Source: Kiritimatiellia bacterium
GTDB lineage: Bacteria > Verrucomicrobiota > Kiritimatiellia > RFP12 > UBA3636
Length of the DNA stretch: 33,952 nucleotides
NCBI GenBank assembly: GCA_017424105.1
Contig: JAFPBK010000004.1
Coordinates: 1 to 33,952, forward strand
Direction: 5' to 3'
Made by a program: the position numbers and the translations under genes
The notes under the pieces: generated by a model
What the model saw: only the letters and a program-made list of their open reading frames with translations
Told to the model about the DNA's origin: nothing
The model's database searches: none
Shown: positions 33,821 to 33,952 of the stretch, piece after piece
Position numbering within the stretch: position 1 is the stretch's first letter
Layout of the letters: every line of letters starts with the position of its first letter

Positions 33821-33952
33821 GTATGACGGGCATGTCATAGTTCTATGGTGAAAGTCCAACGGGGGGTAGTTACCGACCAACCCAATAGCGACTCCCAAGG
33901 TTTATGTTGTGAGGCATAGGCGAGAAGAAGGGATAGCGAAATCGTAGCCTAA
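33821..33952 (+). mobile_element. Probable 5' end of a group II intron, cut by the right edge
   Basis: Sequence after the terminator looks like domain I of a bacterial group II intron rather than protein code: a 5' hairpin TATGAC/GTCATA right at GTATG (close to the GUGYG boundary), then TTCTATGGTGAAAGTCCAAC, GTTACCGACCAACCC, AATAGCGACTCCCAAGG and GGATAGCGAAATC, all in the style of intron domain I. The reverse transcriptase/maturase and 3' end would lie beyond the window. The call is by resemblance only; the boundary at 33821 is tentative. Confidence 0.6.

Overview
The window looks like chromosomal core DNA of a low-to-mid GC, didermic, rod-shaped bacterium. It carries a DUF2341/LamG/fibronectin-type secreted protein, a BspA-type leucine-rich repeat protein, a zinc-ribbon protein with a pseudopilin-G domain, an mreBCD-mrdA-rodA-rng cluster, bacterial GlnRS with tRNA-Gln, and the MEP-pathway gene ispE. 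This mixture fits the Planctomycetota-Verrucomicrobiota-Chlamydiota group, especially Kiritimatiellota or Lentisphaerota. That placement is inferred from gene content only.

Layout. 1-2465: 3' part of a large modular secreted protein, cut by the left edge. 2595-8696: co-directional cluster of lysA, a small zinc-ribbon membrane protein, a hisI-like gene, a zinc-ribbon/T2SSG protein, folC, an NhaC-type antiporter and a secreted SGNH hydrolase. 8916-9190: infA with its own promoter and terminator. 9228-10028: an SDR oxidoreductase. 10184-17736: the elongasome operon mreB-mreC-mreD-mrdA-rodA-rng, tightly packed with overlapping genes. 17739-17912: a 45-bp tandem repeat ending in a hairpin. 18084-21161: amino-acid ABC transporter (lipoprotein binding protein, binding protein-permease fusion, ATPase). 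21251-22549: LRR surface protein. 22670-24280: GH31 glycosidase. 24283-24364: second copy of the 45-bp repeat, between convergent genes. 24390-26123 (minus): glnS. 26397-27428: RNase PH with an extra N-terminal cysteine-rich domain. 27497-28837: flippase-like membrane protein. 29018-32088: ispE, tRNA-Gln, prs, rplY, pth. 32093-33761: rpsF-ssb-rpsR-rplI with a strong terminator. 33821-end: probable 5' end of a group II intron.

How the genes work together: most are housekeeping (cell-wall elongation, translation, folate, lysine and nucleotide precursors). The mre block sets rod shape and side-wall synthesis. The 3' block is a translation and precursor block. Six putative sigma-70 promoters, before lysA, infA, mreB, the ABC operon, glnS and rph, all have an extended -10 (TGn directly before the hexamer).

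No complete unknown defence or mobile system is visible. The least ordinary items are the ispE reading frame running 44 nt into tRNA-Gln, the fusion of a C_GCAxxG_C_C-like domain to RNase PH, the 45-bp structured repeat family, a HisI-like protein lacking the Mg-binding aspartates, the zinc-ribbon/pseudopilin protein, and the intron-like sequence just after the rplI terminator.
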